Shown here one piece after another: positions 7,570 to 16,281 of a stretch of 35,354 nt of DNA; the stretch's first letter is position 1, and every line of letters begins with the position of its first letter. A program made the position numbers and the translations under genes. Origin of the DNA: Pseudomonadota bacterium (GTDB lineage: Bacteria > Pseudomonadota > Gammaproteobacteria > Burkholderiales > Burkholderiaceae_C); assembly GCA_018241895.1 (NCBI GenBank), contig JAFECX010000145.1, forward strand, positions 1 through 35,354, in the 5' to 3' direction. The notes beneath the pieces are model-generated. The model ran no database searches. It saw only the letters and a list, made by a program, of their open reading frames with translations, and had not been told where the DNA came from.

Positions 7570-8829
7570 TCAGGGCCGCTTCATCTGGCAGCTCGTGGGC
7601 GTGCTCGAGACGTAGTTCGGGAACTCGCGCACCGGCACCAGCGTCATGCCGGTGTTCTCGGGGCTGTACGGGTACTTGGCGCTCGCCTTCTCCCACACCG
7701 ACAGGTACAGCGGCTGCTGCAGCTGGTGGTCGGTCTTGCGCATCTCGACCTCGCCGTTGAAGGTTTTCCAGCTCAGGCCTTCGAGCGCCTGCGCGACCTT
7801 CACCGGATCGGTGCTCCTCGCCTTCGCCATCGCGTTGCCCAGCCCCTCGAAGATGCGGATCGTCGAGCCGGTGTAGAAGTCGTCGTTGTACTTCTGCCTG
7901 AACTCCTTCATCCAGGCTTCCATCTGCCCGCCCATGTTGTAGTGGTTGTAGGCGATCTGGTAGACGCGGTCGGCGCCGTTCGTGCCCATCGCGGTCGGCG
8001 TGCCCGTGACGCCGGCATAGTAGGTGTAGAACTTGCCCGTGTAGCCGCCCTCGTTGGCGGCCTTGATGAGCAGCGTGAGGTCCGAGCCCCAGTTGCCGGT
8101 GACCACCGTGTCGGCGCCCGCGGCCTTGATCTTGGCGATGTAGGGCGCGAAGTCGCGCGTCTGCGCCAGCGGGTGGTAGTCCTCGCCGACGATCTTGACG
8201 TCGGGGCGCTTGCGCGCCAGGTTTTCCCTCGTGAAGGCGGCGATCTGATGGCCGTGCGAGTAGTTCTGGTTCAGCAGGTAGACCTTCTGGATGTCCTTCT
8301 GGTCCTTCATGAAGGTCGTCATGGCCTCGATCTTCATCGACGTGTCGGCGTCGAAGCGGAAGTGCCAGAAGCTGCACTTGCCGTTCGTGAGGTCGGGGTC
8401 GACGGCGGCGTCGTTGAGGTAGATCACCTCCTTGCCCGGGTTGCGCTCGTTGTACTTGTTGATGGCGTCGACCAGCGCCAGCGCCACCGACGAGCCGTTG
8501 CCCTGGATGATGTAGCGGATGCCCTGGTCGGTCGCGGCCTTGAGCGCGTTCAGCGTCTCGGCCGGGCTGAGCTTGTTGTCGATGAAGCTCATCTCGAACT
8601 TGACGCCGGCCGGGTTGCTGGCGCTGAACTTCTCGGCGAAGAACTCGTAACCCTTGCGCTGGCTGATGCCCACCGGGCCGAGCAGGCCCGACATGGGGTC
8701 GATGCGCACGATCTTGACGACCTGCCCCTGCAGCGGCTTGGCTTGGGCGCCGGCGGCAGCAGGCGCCAGCGCAGCGGCCGCAACCACGGACAGGGCGACG
8801 AGGCGCCGCGACGTCTTGGACAGGCTCAT
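7570..8829 (-). CDS. Periplasmic amino-acid-type substrate-binding protein (importer 1)
   Basis: This is a 419-residue binding protein of the LivJ/Leu-Ile-Val-binding family (periplasmic binding protein type 1 fold). It has a Sec signal peptide of about 28 residues ending AAAGAQA, without a lipobox cysteine, so it should be soluble. The body contains typical segments: IDPMSGLLGPVGISQRKGYEFF near the start, a central YLLNQNYSHGHQ region, and ADTVVTGNWGSDLTLLIKAA. A strong ribosome site (GGAG, about 9 bases before the ATG at 8829) supports the start. It is first in the operon with livHMGF. The ligand cannot be assigned from sequence; this family binds branched-chain amino acids, other amino acids, amides, urea or aromatic acids. 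Confidence 0.9.
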   Translation of the reverse strand: MSLSKTSRRLVALSVVAAAALAPAAAGAQAKPLQGQVVKIVRIDPMSGLLGPVGISQRKGYEFFAEKFSASNPAGVKFEMSFIDNKLSPAETLNALKAATDQGIRYIIQGNGSSVALALVDAINKYNERNPGKEVIYLNDAAVDPDLTNGKCSFWHFRFDADTSMKIEAMTTFMKDQKDIQKVYLLNQNYSHGHQIAAFTRENLARKRPDVKIVGEDYHPLAQTRDFAPYIAKIKAAGADTVVTGNWGSDLTLLIKAANEGGYTGKFYTYYAGVTGTPTAMGTNGADRVYQIAYNHYNMGGQMEAWMKEFRQKYNDDFYTGSTIRIFEGLGNAMAKARSTDPVKVAQALEGLSWKTFNGEVEMRKTDHQLQQPLYLSVWEKASAKYPYSPENTGMTLVPVREFPNYVSSTPTSCQMKRP

Positions 8830-9044
8830 GGACGGATCTCCAGCGGGTGTTGAATGGGCCGAAGTTAGCGGAAGCGCCGGGCGCCCGCGGCCGGGACTAA
8901 CCCGCAGCGAGTCATCCGCGCCGACATGGCCCCTCGATCGCGCAGCATGCCCCAGCACGCGACAATCGCCGGCGCCGGCCTTGGCGCCCCGAAGTTGCGG
9001 GCGAATGCGCAGGCCGCCGGCCCTCCTGGCACACACCGAACTGC

Positions 9045-9305
9045 ATGACCGCCGATCAGATCGAGACCCTGCTGCGCGCTGCGCTCGCACCGACCGCGCT
9101 CGAAGTCGAGGACGACAGCGGCCGTCATGTCGGCCACGCCGGTGCGCGCGAAGGCCGTCACTTCACGGTGCGCGTCACGAGCCGGCGCTTCGCCGGCCTG
9201 GCCCGGCTGGCGCGGCACCGCCTCGTGTATGATGCCCTCGGCCCTCTGGCCGCGCAGGGTGTTCATGCGCTGGCCATCGAGGCGCGATCACCCGACGAAG
9301 CCTGA
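9045..9305 (+). CDS. bolA: BolA-family protein
   Basis: This is an 86-residue BolA/IbaG-type protein. The family works with monothiol glutaredoxins in [2Fe-2S] handling and, in some members, as a stress and morphology regulator. The conserved core is present: a variable loop with possible Fe-S ligand His residues (GRHVGHAG), a strand (HFTVRVTS), the helix LARLARHRLVYDALGPL, and the final VHALAIEA. The ATG at 9045 fits the start of the helix ADQIETLLRAAL. It lies 88 bp before the parvulin gene on the same strand, an arrangement I recall from Burkholderiales. The 215 bp between it and the divergent binding-protein gene must carry promoters for both; a GACAAT box at 8961-8966 is a possible -10 for bolA, with no clear -35. 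Confidence 0.9.
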   Translation: MTADQIETLLRAALAPTALEVEDDSGRHVGHAGAREGRHFTVRVTSRRFAGLARLARHRLVYDALGPLAAQGVHALAIEARSPDEA

Positions 9306-9393
9306 GCCGCCCGCCCGGGCCCCTTCGAACCGGGTTCGCCCATCCCGCCGCCACCGCCGCGGCGCTCCTGTCTCCCAGCCACCTGCCCTCGTC

Positions 9394-10197
9394 ATGAAGT
9401 CGAAGACCCTCGTCGTGCTCGCGGCCGCCGCCGCGCTCTCGCTGCCCGTCGTCGCTGCGGCACAGAACGTCGCCCTGGTCAACGGCAAGCCGGTGCCCAA
9501 GGCGCGCGTCGACGCGCTGCTCAAGCAAGCGCAGCGCGCCGGCCAGCCGCTCGGCCCCGAGATCGAGAAGCAGGCGCGTGACCAGGTCGTGCTGCGCGAG
9601 ATCTTCGCCCAGGAGGCCGAGCGGCGCGGCATTCCGGCGACGGCCGAGTTCCAGGACCAGATGAAGCTGGCGCGCGAGAGCATCCTGATCCGCGACCTGT
9701 TCGACGACTACATGAAGAAGCACCCGGTCAGCGACGCCGAGGCGCAGGCCGAGTACGACAAGTTCAAGGCGCAGGCGGCGGGCACCGAATACCGCGCGCG
9801 CCACATCCTGGTCGAGAACGAAGACGAGGCGAAGAAGCTGATCGCCGAACTCGAGGCCGGCGCCAGCTTCGAGGAGCTGGCCAAGAAGTACTCGAAGGAC
9901 ACCGGGTCGGCCGCCAACGGCGGCGACCTCGACTTCGCCAAGCCCGAAAGCTACGTGCCCGAGTTCGGGCAGGCGCTCACGAAGCTGAAGAAGGGCGAAC
10001 TGACGAAGGAGCCGGTCAAGACGCAGTTCGGCTGGCACATCATCCGCCTGGAAGACACGCGCGAAGCGGCGTTCCCGTCGTTCGACGACGTCAAGGCGCA
10101 GATCAAGCAGCGCCTCGAGCAGATGAAGCTGCAGAAGTACCAGGAAGAGCTGCGCGCCAAGGCCAAGACGGACTACAAGTTCCCGGACCAGCGATAG
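9394..10197 (+). CDS. Periplasmic parvulin-type peptidyl-prolyl isomerase
   Basis: This is a 267-residue PpiC/PrsA-like foldase. A signal peptide of 23 residues ends VVAAA before QNVALVNGKPV. An N-terminal chaperone-like helical region (SurA_N type, about 30-125) includes an EIEKQARDQVVLREIFAQEA helix. The rotamase domain spans about 132-222, starting RARHILVENEDEAKKL and containing the family-typical YSKDTGSAANGGDLDF and TQFGWHIIRLED. A charged helical tail follows. It should assist folding of secreted or outer-membrane proteins. The ATG at 9394 is chosen because the longer upstream frame overlaps bolA and hides the signal peptide. A rho-independent-like terminator follows at 10223. Confidence 0.92.
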   Translation: MKSKTLVVLAAAAALSLPVVAAAQNVALVNGKPVPKARVDALLKQAQRAGQPLGPEIEKQARDQVVLREIFAQEAERRGIPATAEFQDQMKLARESILIRDLFDDYMKKHPVSDAEAQAEYDKFKAQAAGTEYRARHILVENEDEAKKLIAELEAGASFEELAKKYSKDTGSAANGGDLDFAKPESYVPEFGQALTKLKKGELTKEPVKTQFGWHIIRLEDTREAAFPSFDDVKAQIKQRLEQMKLQKYQEELRAKAKTDYKFPDQR

Positions 10198-10221
10198 ACG
10201 CGAGCACACGCCACAGAACCG

Positions 10222-10246
10222 AGGGCTGCGATGTGCGGCCCTTCTT
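10222..10246 (+). terminator. Rho-independent-like terminator after the parvulin gene
   Basis: The stem GGGCTGC (10223-10229) pairs with GCGGCCC (10235-10241), including one G-T pair, around a 5-base loop. It is followed directly by TTCTT. It starts 25 bases after the isomerase stop codon and separates it from the convergent quinone oxidoreductase gene. Confidence 0.65.
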
Positions 10247-10300
10247 GCGGCCCGCCGCGCGCGCCCAGCCCGCCCCCCGGCCCTCCAGCCCCTCGACTCC

Positions 10301-11284
10301 TCAGGGCAGCAGCACCGAACAGCCGGTGGTTCTGCGCGCTTCGAGATCGCGGTGCGCCTGCGCCACGTCGGCCAGCGCGTAGCGCTGGCCGATGCGGATC
10401 GTCACGTGGCCGTCCATGACCATCGCGAACAGGCGTTCGGCGATCTGCTGCGTCGCCTCGCGCGTGGCGATGTGCGTGTACAGCGTCTGCCGCGTCACGT
10501 AGAGCGACCCCTTGGCCGCCAGGATGCCGGGCGCGAAGGGCGGCACCGGCCCCGACGAGTTGCCGAAGCTGACCATGAGGCCGAAGGGCCGCAGGCAGTC
10601 GAGGCTGCGCTCCCAGGTGTCCTTGCCCACCGAGTCGTAGACGACCTTCACGCCGCTGCCGCCCGTGATCTCGCGCACGCGCGCGGCGAAGTCCTCCTTC
10701 GTGTAGTCGATGACGTGCGCGGCACCGTGCGCAAGCGCGAGCGCGCACTTGGCGGCGCCGCCTGCGGTGCCGATGAGCCTCAGGCCGAGCGCCCTGGCCC
10801 ACTGGCAGGCGATCAGCCCCACGCCGCCGGCCGCGGCGTGAAAGAGCACGTGGTCGCCCGGCTCGAGCCCTTGTGCCGGGCGCACGCGCTCGAGCAGGTA
10901 CTGCGCCGTCATGCCCTTGAGCATCATCGCGGCGCCGGTCTCGAACGCGATCGCCTCGGGCAGGCGCACGACGTTGTTCGCCGGCATGACGCGCACCTCG
11001 CTGTAGCTGCCGGGCGGATTGCCCGTGTACGCGGCACGGTCGCCGGGCGCCAGGTGCGTCACGCCCTCGCCCACCGCCTCGACGACGCCGGCGCCTTCCA
11101 TGCCCAGGACGAGCGGCAGCGGGCTCTGGTACAGGCCCGTGCGCTGGTAGACGTCGATGAAGTTCAGGCCGCAGGCGTGATGGCGGATGCGGATCTCGCC
11201 GGGGCCGGGCGCGCCCGGGTCGAGCTCGACCAGCTTCATCTGCTCGGGGCCGCCGTAGGCGGCGATCTGGATGGCCTTGGGCAT
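10301..11284 (-). CDS. qorA: Zinc-independent NADPH:quinone oxidoreductase (zeta-crystallin type)
   Basis: This is a 327-residue medium-chain dehydrogenase/reductase of the QOR/zeta-crystallin group, expected to reduce quinones with NADPH in the cytoplasm. An N-terminal GroES-like domain contains CGLNFIDVYQRTGLY, characteristic of QOR. The cofactor motif AAAGGVG lies near residue 150. YDSVGKDTWERSLDCLRPFG and FGNSSGPV are also family landmarks. Catalytic zinc ligands are absent, as expected. It is a single gene in opposite orientation to both neighbours. The start ATG at 11284 gives the standard MPKAIQIAAYGGPE N-terminus. Confidence 0.93.
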   Translation of the reverse strand: MPKAIQIAAYGGPEQMKLVELDPGAPGPGEIRIRHHACGLNFIDVYQRTGLYQSPLPLVLGMEGAGVVEAVGEGVTHLAPGDRAAYTGNPPGSYSEVRVMPANNVVRLPEAIAFETGAAMMLKGMTAQYLLERVRPAQGLEPGDHVLFHAAAGGVGLIACQWARALGLRLIGTAGGAAKCALALAHGAAHVIDYTKEDFAARVREITGGSGVKVVYDSVGKDTWERSLDCLRPFGLMVSFGNSSGPVPPFAPGILAAKGSLYVTRQTLYTHIATREATQQIAERLFAMVMDGHVTIRIGQRYALADVAQAHRDLEARRTTGCSVLLP

Positions 11285-11447
11285 GGCTGCGGCTCCCTCG
11301 CGGTTCGCTGCGGTCCTGTGCAGTTGCCTGCGTCACAAGGGTAAGCGATGTTGCGCGCCACGCGCCGCGCGTGGCCTCGCGCGCACGCATCGCGCACCGG
11401 CTGCCCGCACGCGCCGCAGGCCCGGCGCTCACGTGGCACGATCGGGC

Positions 11448-11515
11448 CCATGCCCGTCGGGCCCGTTCCCGTAGGTCCATGCCCGTCGGGCCCGTACCCG
11501 CGGCACCCGTTCCCG
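11448..11515. repeat. 29-bp tandem repeat upstream of the DUF2007 gene
   Basis: Two units with a 29-base period begin at 11448 and 11477. They share a nearly identical core (CCATGCCCGTCGGGCCCGT, one difference soon after), followed by a third partial copy (CCCGTTCCCG, 11506-11515). Each core contains the inverted repeat GCCCGTCGGGC. The array ends five bases before the ATG of the next gene, so it occupies the expected leader and ribosome-binding region. Confidence 0.75.
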
Positions 11516-11519
11516 CTCG

Positions 11520-11825
11520 ATGAAGAAGCTGCTGCAAGCGCCCAACCTCGCCATCGCCACGCTGTGGGCCGACCAGCTGCGCTCGGCCGGCGTCGCGACC
11601 AGCGTGCAACGCGCCTACGCGAGCAGCATCGCGGGCGAGATTCCACCCGACCAGGCGCTGCCCGAGGTCTGGGTCGACGACGCGGCCGACCATGCGCGCG
11701 CCCTCGCGCTGCTCGACGAGTGGCGCCGGCGCCCCGAGCGGCGCTGGGCCTGCCCGCGCTGCCACGAGATCGTCGAAGGACCGTTCGATCTGTGCTGGAA
11801 CTGCGGGGCACCGGCGCCGGCGTGA
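11520..11825 (+). CDS. DUF2007 protein with C-terminal zinc ribbon
   Basis: This is a 101-residue small protein. The first 70 or so residues match the DUF2007 (putative signal-transducing) fold: LAIATLWADQLRSAGVATSVQ, a GEIPPDQALPEVWVDD strand-turn, then a helix. The end carries two CxxC pairs (CPRC and CWNC) separated by about 13 residues, a zinc-ribbon knuckle. The biochemical role of the family is unknown; small zinc ribbons of this kind usually mediate protein or nucleic-acid contacts. The gene lies 7 bases before the EamA transporter gene and is probably co-transcribed with it. No good Shine-Dalgarno is visible because the leader is a tandem repeat. Confidence 0.82.
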   Translation: MKKLLQAPNLAIATLWADQLRSAGVATSVQRAYASSIAGEIPPDQALPEVWVDDAADHARALALLDEWRRRPERRWACPRCHEIVEGPFDLCWNCGAPAPA

Positions 11826-11832
11826 CGTGCGC

Positions 11833-12738
11833 ATGAGGCTCACGCTGCGCCTCACGGTGCTGCTGACGCTGCCGCCGCTGCTGTGGGCCGGCAACGCGGT
11901 GGTCGGGCGCCTGATGGTGGGCCAGGTGCCGCCGCTCACGCTGAACCTGCTGCGCTGGCTGCTCACGGCGATCATGCTGCTGCCGCTGGGCTGGCGCGCA
12001 CTGCGCCCGGTGCAGGCGCTGGTGCGGCGCTGGCCCTACCTGCTCGCGATCGGCGTGCTCGGCGTCGGGCTGTACAACTCGCTGCAGTATCTGGCGCTCG
12101 TGACGTCCACGCCGATCAACGTCACGCTGGTGGCGTCGAGCCTGCCGGTGTGGATGCTCGGTGCGGGCACGCTGTTCTTCGGCACGCGCGCGACGCGGCC
12201 GCAGTTCATCGGCGCGCTGCTCGGGCTGGCCGGCGTGGCGGTGGTGATCGCGCGCGGCTCGCCGGCGTCGCTGCTGGCGGTGCGCTTCGTTCCCGGCGAC
12301 CTCTTCATGCTGCTGGCCGTCGTCGGCTGGGCCTTCTACAGCTGGCTGCTGGTGCGCCCGCCCGCGCACATGCGCGGCGACCAGCGCCCGCCCTGGGACT
12401 GGGCCGGCATGCTGCTGGTGCAGGTCGCCTTCGGCCTCGTCGCCAGCGGCGTGCTGGCCGCCGGCGAGCAACTCGCCGGCGTCGGCCCCATCCGCTGGAG
12501 CTGGCCGGTGGTCCTGGCGCTGCTGTACGTCTCGCTCGGCGCCTCGCTCGTCGCCTATCGCTGCTGGGGCATCGGCGTGGCCGAGGGCAGCCCGGCACTG
12601 GCCGCGTTCTTCAACAACCTGACGCCGCTGTTCGCCGCGCTGCTGTCGGCGCTGGTGCTCGGCGAGGCGCCGCAGCCGTACCACGCCCTCGCCTTCGCGC
12701 TCATCGTCGGTGGCATCGCGGTCGGGATGCAGCGTTAG
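11833..12738 (+). CDS. EamA/DMT-family transporter (first copy)
   Basis: This is a 301-residue inner-membrane protein with about ten hydrophobic segments in two EamA repeats, a drug/metabolite transporter of unknown substrate. Landmarks are PPLLWAGNAVVGRLMVG at the start, STPINVTLVASSLPVWM at the first repeat end, and AEGSPALAAFFNNLTPLFAALLSALVLGE in the second repeat. The ATG at 11833 is chosen; an in-frame GTG at 11827 would add two residues. It follows the DUF2007 gene closely. The 84-bp gap to convergent livF contains a GC-rich imperfect hairpin (GCGCGC arms near 12762 and 12781) that could act as a terminator. Confidence 0.9.
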   Translation: MRLTLRLTVLLTLPPLLWAGNAVVGRLMVGQVPPLTLNLLRWLLTAIMLLPLGWRALRPVQALVRRWPYLLAIGVLGVGLYNSLQYLALVTSTPINVTLVASSLPVWMLGAGTLFFGTRATRPQFIGALLGLAGVAVVIARGSPASLLAVRFVPGDLFMLLAVVGWAFYSWLLVRPPAHMRGDQRPPWDWAGMLLVQVAFGLVASGVLAAGEQLAGVGPIRWSWPVVLALLYVSLGASLVAYRCWGIGVAEGSPALAAFFNNLTPLFAALLSALVLGEAPQPYHALAFALIVGGIAVGMQR

Positions 12739-12822
12739 CTTCCCGCGCGGCGCAAACCGATCGCGCGCCTCGGCCCCGGTGCGCGCGCCGCCAGGCACGA
12801 GACGTCGGGGCGCCGCGGCGCA

Positions 12823-13556
<734 letters not shown>

Positions 13557-13560
<4 letters not shown>

Positions 13561-14378
13561 GTCGTGGCTCCGTGGGCGGCGCGCGCCACGCCTTGCGCGT
13601 CGTCGTCGTCGTCGTCGTCCTTGCCCAGGTAGGCTTCGATGACCTGCGGGTCGTTGCGGATCTGTGCCGGCGTGCCTTCGGCGATCTTGCGGCCGAAGTT
13701 GATGCACACGATGCGGTCGGTGACGTTCATCACCACGTTCATGTCGTGCTCGACCAGCAGCACGGTGACGCCGCTGTCGCGGATGGCGAGGATCGTGCGG
13801 TTGAGCTCGAGCGACTCCTGCTCGTTCAGCCCGGCCGCCGGTTCGTCCAGGATCAACATCTTCGGCCCGGCGACGAGCGCGCGCGCCAGTTCGACGCGCC
13901 GCTGCAGGCCGTAGGCGAGCGAGGTCGCGTCCTCCTCGGCCACCCCCCACAGGTCCAGGCGTTCGAGCAACTCGCCGACCTGCCTGCGCTGCAGGCTCTC
14001 CTCGCGGCGCTGCGCCGGCGTGCCCAGCAGTGCCTGCCACCATTGCTGGCGCGTCTGCAGGTGCAAGCCGGCCTGCACGTTTTCCAGCACCGTCAGGCCG
14101 GCGAACAGACGGATCGTCTGGAAGGTGCGGAAGATGCCCAGCGCCGCCACGCGGTGCGGCGCCGCGCCGGTGATGTCGCGCCCCTGCCACCACACCCTGC
14201 CCGAGGTCGGCCGGTACACGCCCGTGATGAGGTTGAACACCGTCGTCTTGCCGGCGCCGTTGGGACCGATGAGCCCGAACACCTGGCCGGCCTGGACGCC
14301 GAAGTCCAGCGCATCGACCGCCTGCAGGCCGCTGAAGCGCATGCCCACCTGCTCGAGCCGCAGCAGCGCCTCGCTCAT
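13557..14378 (-). CDS. livG: ABC transporter ATPase LivG (importer 2) with poly-Asp C-terminus
   Basis: This is a 273-residue ATP-binding subunit. Walker A is GPNGAGKT (38-45), the signature LAYGLQR (154-160) keeps the conserved Gly, Walker B is LILDEP (175-180), and the H-loop is VEHDMN. After the conserved end (VIEAYLGK) an unusual tail of about 20 residues begins with seven consecutive Asp, all encoded by GAC (plus-strand GTC units, 13599-13619). The tail is probably non-essential and prone to length change. The ATG overlaps the livM stop by four bases, so translation is coupled along the operon. Confidence 0.95.
13599..13619. repeat. (GTC)7 trinucleotide tract inside livG
   Basis: Seven uninterrupted GTC units on the plus strand encode seven Asp near the LivG C-terminus. 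Length changes in steps of three would alter only the acidic tail. Confidence 0.9.
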
Positions 14379-15352
14379 CGTCCCGCGTCCTTGCTGCGCG
14401 GCCAGATGCCCTGCGGGCGCAGCACCATGATGACCACCATCGCGATGCCGAAGACGAAGTAGCGGTACTCGGCAAAGCCGCGGAACACCTGCGGCACGAC
14501 GAACATCAGCACGGTGCCCAGCAGCACGCCCGGAATCGAGCCCTGGCCGCCGACCAGCACGATGGCGAACAGCGTCACCGATTCGGTGAACACGAAGGCC
14601 CCCGGGCTGACCGCCGACATCAGCGCCGCGAACAAGGTGCCGGCAAAGCCGGCCAGGCCGGCGCCGAGCGCGAACGCCAGCACCCGGTAGCGGCCGGCGT
14701 TGATGCCCAGCGTGCTGGCAGCCAGCTGATCGAGCTTCAGGTAGCGCAGCGTGCGCCCCAGGTGCGAGCGCTCCAGGTTCAGGATCAGCCAGAGGGTGAA
14801 CGCGAAGGCCAGCCAGTTCAGATAGAACATCGCCTTCTGGCTGCCCAGCTGCCAGCCGAACAGCACAGGCGCGCCGACGCCGAACAGCCCGTCGCCGCCG
14901 CCGGTCACGCCGCCGACGTTGTTGTTCAGCACGAGCACGAAGATGGCGTTGAAGCCGATCGTCGCCACCAGCAGGTAGTCGCCGCGCAGGCGCACGATCG
15001 GCGCGGCGAGCAAGGCACCGAGCGCGGTGGCGGCGATGACGGCGAGCGGCCAGGTGGCCAGGATCGGCCAGCCGAACTGCAGGTTCAGGATCGCCGTGAC
15101 GTAGGCGCCGACGCCGAAGTACACCGCGTGGCCCATGTCGAACATGCCGGCGCGGCCGAGCACGATGTCCTGGCTCAGCGCGACGACGGCGTACACCGCG
15201 AACAGCGCGGCGATGAAGACCCAGGTCGGGTCGAGCACGAGCGGCACGCCCAGGCCGGCCAGCCACAGCAGCACGCCGACCAGCACGGCGCGCGAGCCGC
15301 GCCGGCGCGCGGGGGCGCGGGAACCGGCTGCGACGGCTGCGTCGTCGCTCAT
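14375..15352 (-). CDS. livM: ABC transporter permease LivM (importer 2)
   Basis: This is a 325-residue inner-membrane permease of normal length. A basic cytoplasmic N-terminus (APARRRGSR) precedes the first helix. Family landmarks are LSQDIVLGRAGMFDMGHAVYFGVGAY near residue 60-85, LRGDYLLVATIGFNAIF, and GGQGSIPGVLLGTVLM near the end, closing with RPQGIWP. It overlaps livH and livG by four bases each (ATGA). Together with LivH it forms the membrane channel of importer 2. Confidence 0.94.
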   Translation of the reverse strand: MSDDAAVAAGSRAPARRRGSRAVLVGVLLWLAGLGVPLVLDPTWVFIAALFAVYAVVALSQDIVLGRAGMFDMGHAVYFGVGAYVTAILNLQFGWPILATWPLAVIAATALGALLAAPIVRLRGDYLLVATIGFNAIFVLVLNNNVGGVTGGGDGLFGVGAPVLFGWQLGSQKAMFYLNWLAFAFTLWLILNLERSHLGRTLRYLKLDQLAASTLGINAGRYRVLAFALGAGLAGFAGTLFAALMSAVSPGAFVFTESVTLFAIVLVGGQGSIPGVLLGTVLMFVVPQVFRGFAEYRYFVFGIAMVVIMVLRPQGIWPRSKDAGR

Positions 15353-16251
15353 ACCTTTTCGGCCACCCGCTCGCCGAGCAGCCCGGTCGGGCGCACCAGC
15401 AAGATGGCGATGAGCAGCGCGAAGGTGATCGCACCCTGCCACGAACTGGAGACGAAACCCGCGGCGTAGGCGTTGACCAGGCCGAGCAGCACGCCGCCCA
15501 GCATCGCGCCCGGGATGTTGCCGATGCCGCCGAGGATGGCGGCGATGAAGGCGTTCAGCCCGTACGTCCAGCCCATCGTGAAATAGACCTGACGGTAGTA
15601 CAGGCCGATGAACAGGCCGCCGATGGCCCCCAGCGCCGGGCCGATCACGAACACGCTGGTGATGACGCGGTTGACGTTGATGCCCATCAGGCGCGCGGCG
15701 TCCTGGTCGATCGCCGCCGCGCGCATCGCAGTGCCGAAGCGCGTGTGGTGCACGAACAGGTACAGCACCGCCATCAGCAGCGCCGAGCCGCCGATGATCA
15801 GCAGCTGCAGCAAGTCGATGCGCGTGCCCGCCACCTCCCACGCGCCGCTGGGCAGCAGGCCTTGCGGGAAGACGCGCAGCTGCGGACCCCAGATCAGCAT
15901 GATGCCGTTCTCGATCAGCAGCGACGCACCCAGCGCCGAGACCACCGCCGCCAGCCGGTCGGCCTTGCGCAGCGGCCGGTAGGCGGTGAATTCGAGCACC
16001 GCGCCGGCCAGCCCGACGACGACGATCGCAGCGACGAAGGCCAGCACGACGAGCCAGGTCTGCGTGCCGCCGGCGCCGACGCCGCCGCCCAGCACCACGA
16101 GGCCGATGTAGGCGCCGAGCACGCTCAGGTCGCCGTGCGCGAAATTGATCAGCCGCAACACGCCGTAGACCATCGTGTAGCCCAGCGCGATCAGCGCGTA
16201 GATGCCGCCGACCGTCAGGCCGTTGATGGTCTGCTGCCAGAAGACGTCCAT
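15349..16251 (-). CDS. livH: ABC transporter permease LivH (importer 2)
   Basis: This is a 300-residue inner-membrane permease with the diagnostic start QQTINGLTVGGIYALIALGY, then INFAHGDLSVLGAYIG. The late block AAILGGIGNIPGAMLGGVLLG and the ending RPTGLLGERVAEKV are also typical. The ATG at 16251 is preceded directly by (CCG)9 on the coding strand. There is no purine-rich Shine-Dalgarno in the 28 bases upstream; the nearest candidate is AGG inside the stop codon region of the binding-protein gene. Translation may rely on coupling or on a weak leader. Confidence 0.94.
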   Translation of the reverse strand: MDVFWQQTINGLTVGGIYALIALGYTMVYGVLRLINFAHGDLSVLGAYIGLVVLGGGVGAGGTQTWLVVLAFVAAIVVVGLAGAVLEFTAYRPLRKADRLAAVVSALGASLLIENGIMLIWGPQLRVFPQGLLPSGAWEVAGTRIDLLQLLIIGGSALLMAVLYLFVHHTRFGTAMRAAAIDQDAARLMGINVNRVITSVFVIGPALGAIGGLFIGLYYRQVYFTMGWTYGLNAFIAAILGGIGNIPGAMLGGVLLGLVNAYAAGFVSSSWQGAITFALLIAILLVRPTGLLGERVAEKV

Positions 16252-16278
16252 CGGCGGCGGCGGCGGCGGCGGCGGCGG
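16252..16278. repeat. (CGG)9 microsatellite between the SBP gene and livH
   Basis: Nine perfect CGG units on the plus strand fill 27 of the 30 bases between the binding-protein stop codon and the livH start. On the transcript the tract reads (CCG)9 and sits where the livH ribosome-binding site is expected. Confidence 0.95.
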
Positions 16279-16281
16279 TGC

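Noticed and set aside
11448..11515. A CRISPR-like array.
   Set aside because: There are only two full units and one partial unit, directly adjacent with no unique spacers and no cas genes.
12739..12822. A terminator between the first EamA gene and livF of importer 2.
   Set aside because: Only a short GC-rich imperfect stem without a U-run can be drawn; noted under the EamA gene, not listed as a separate feature.
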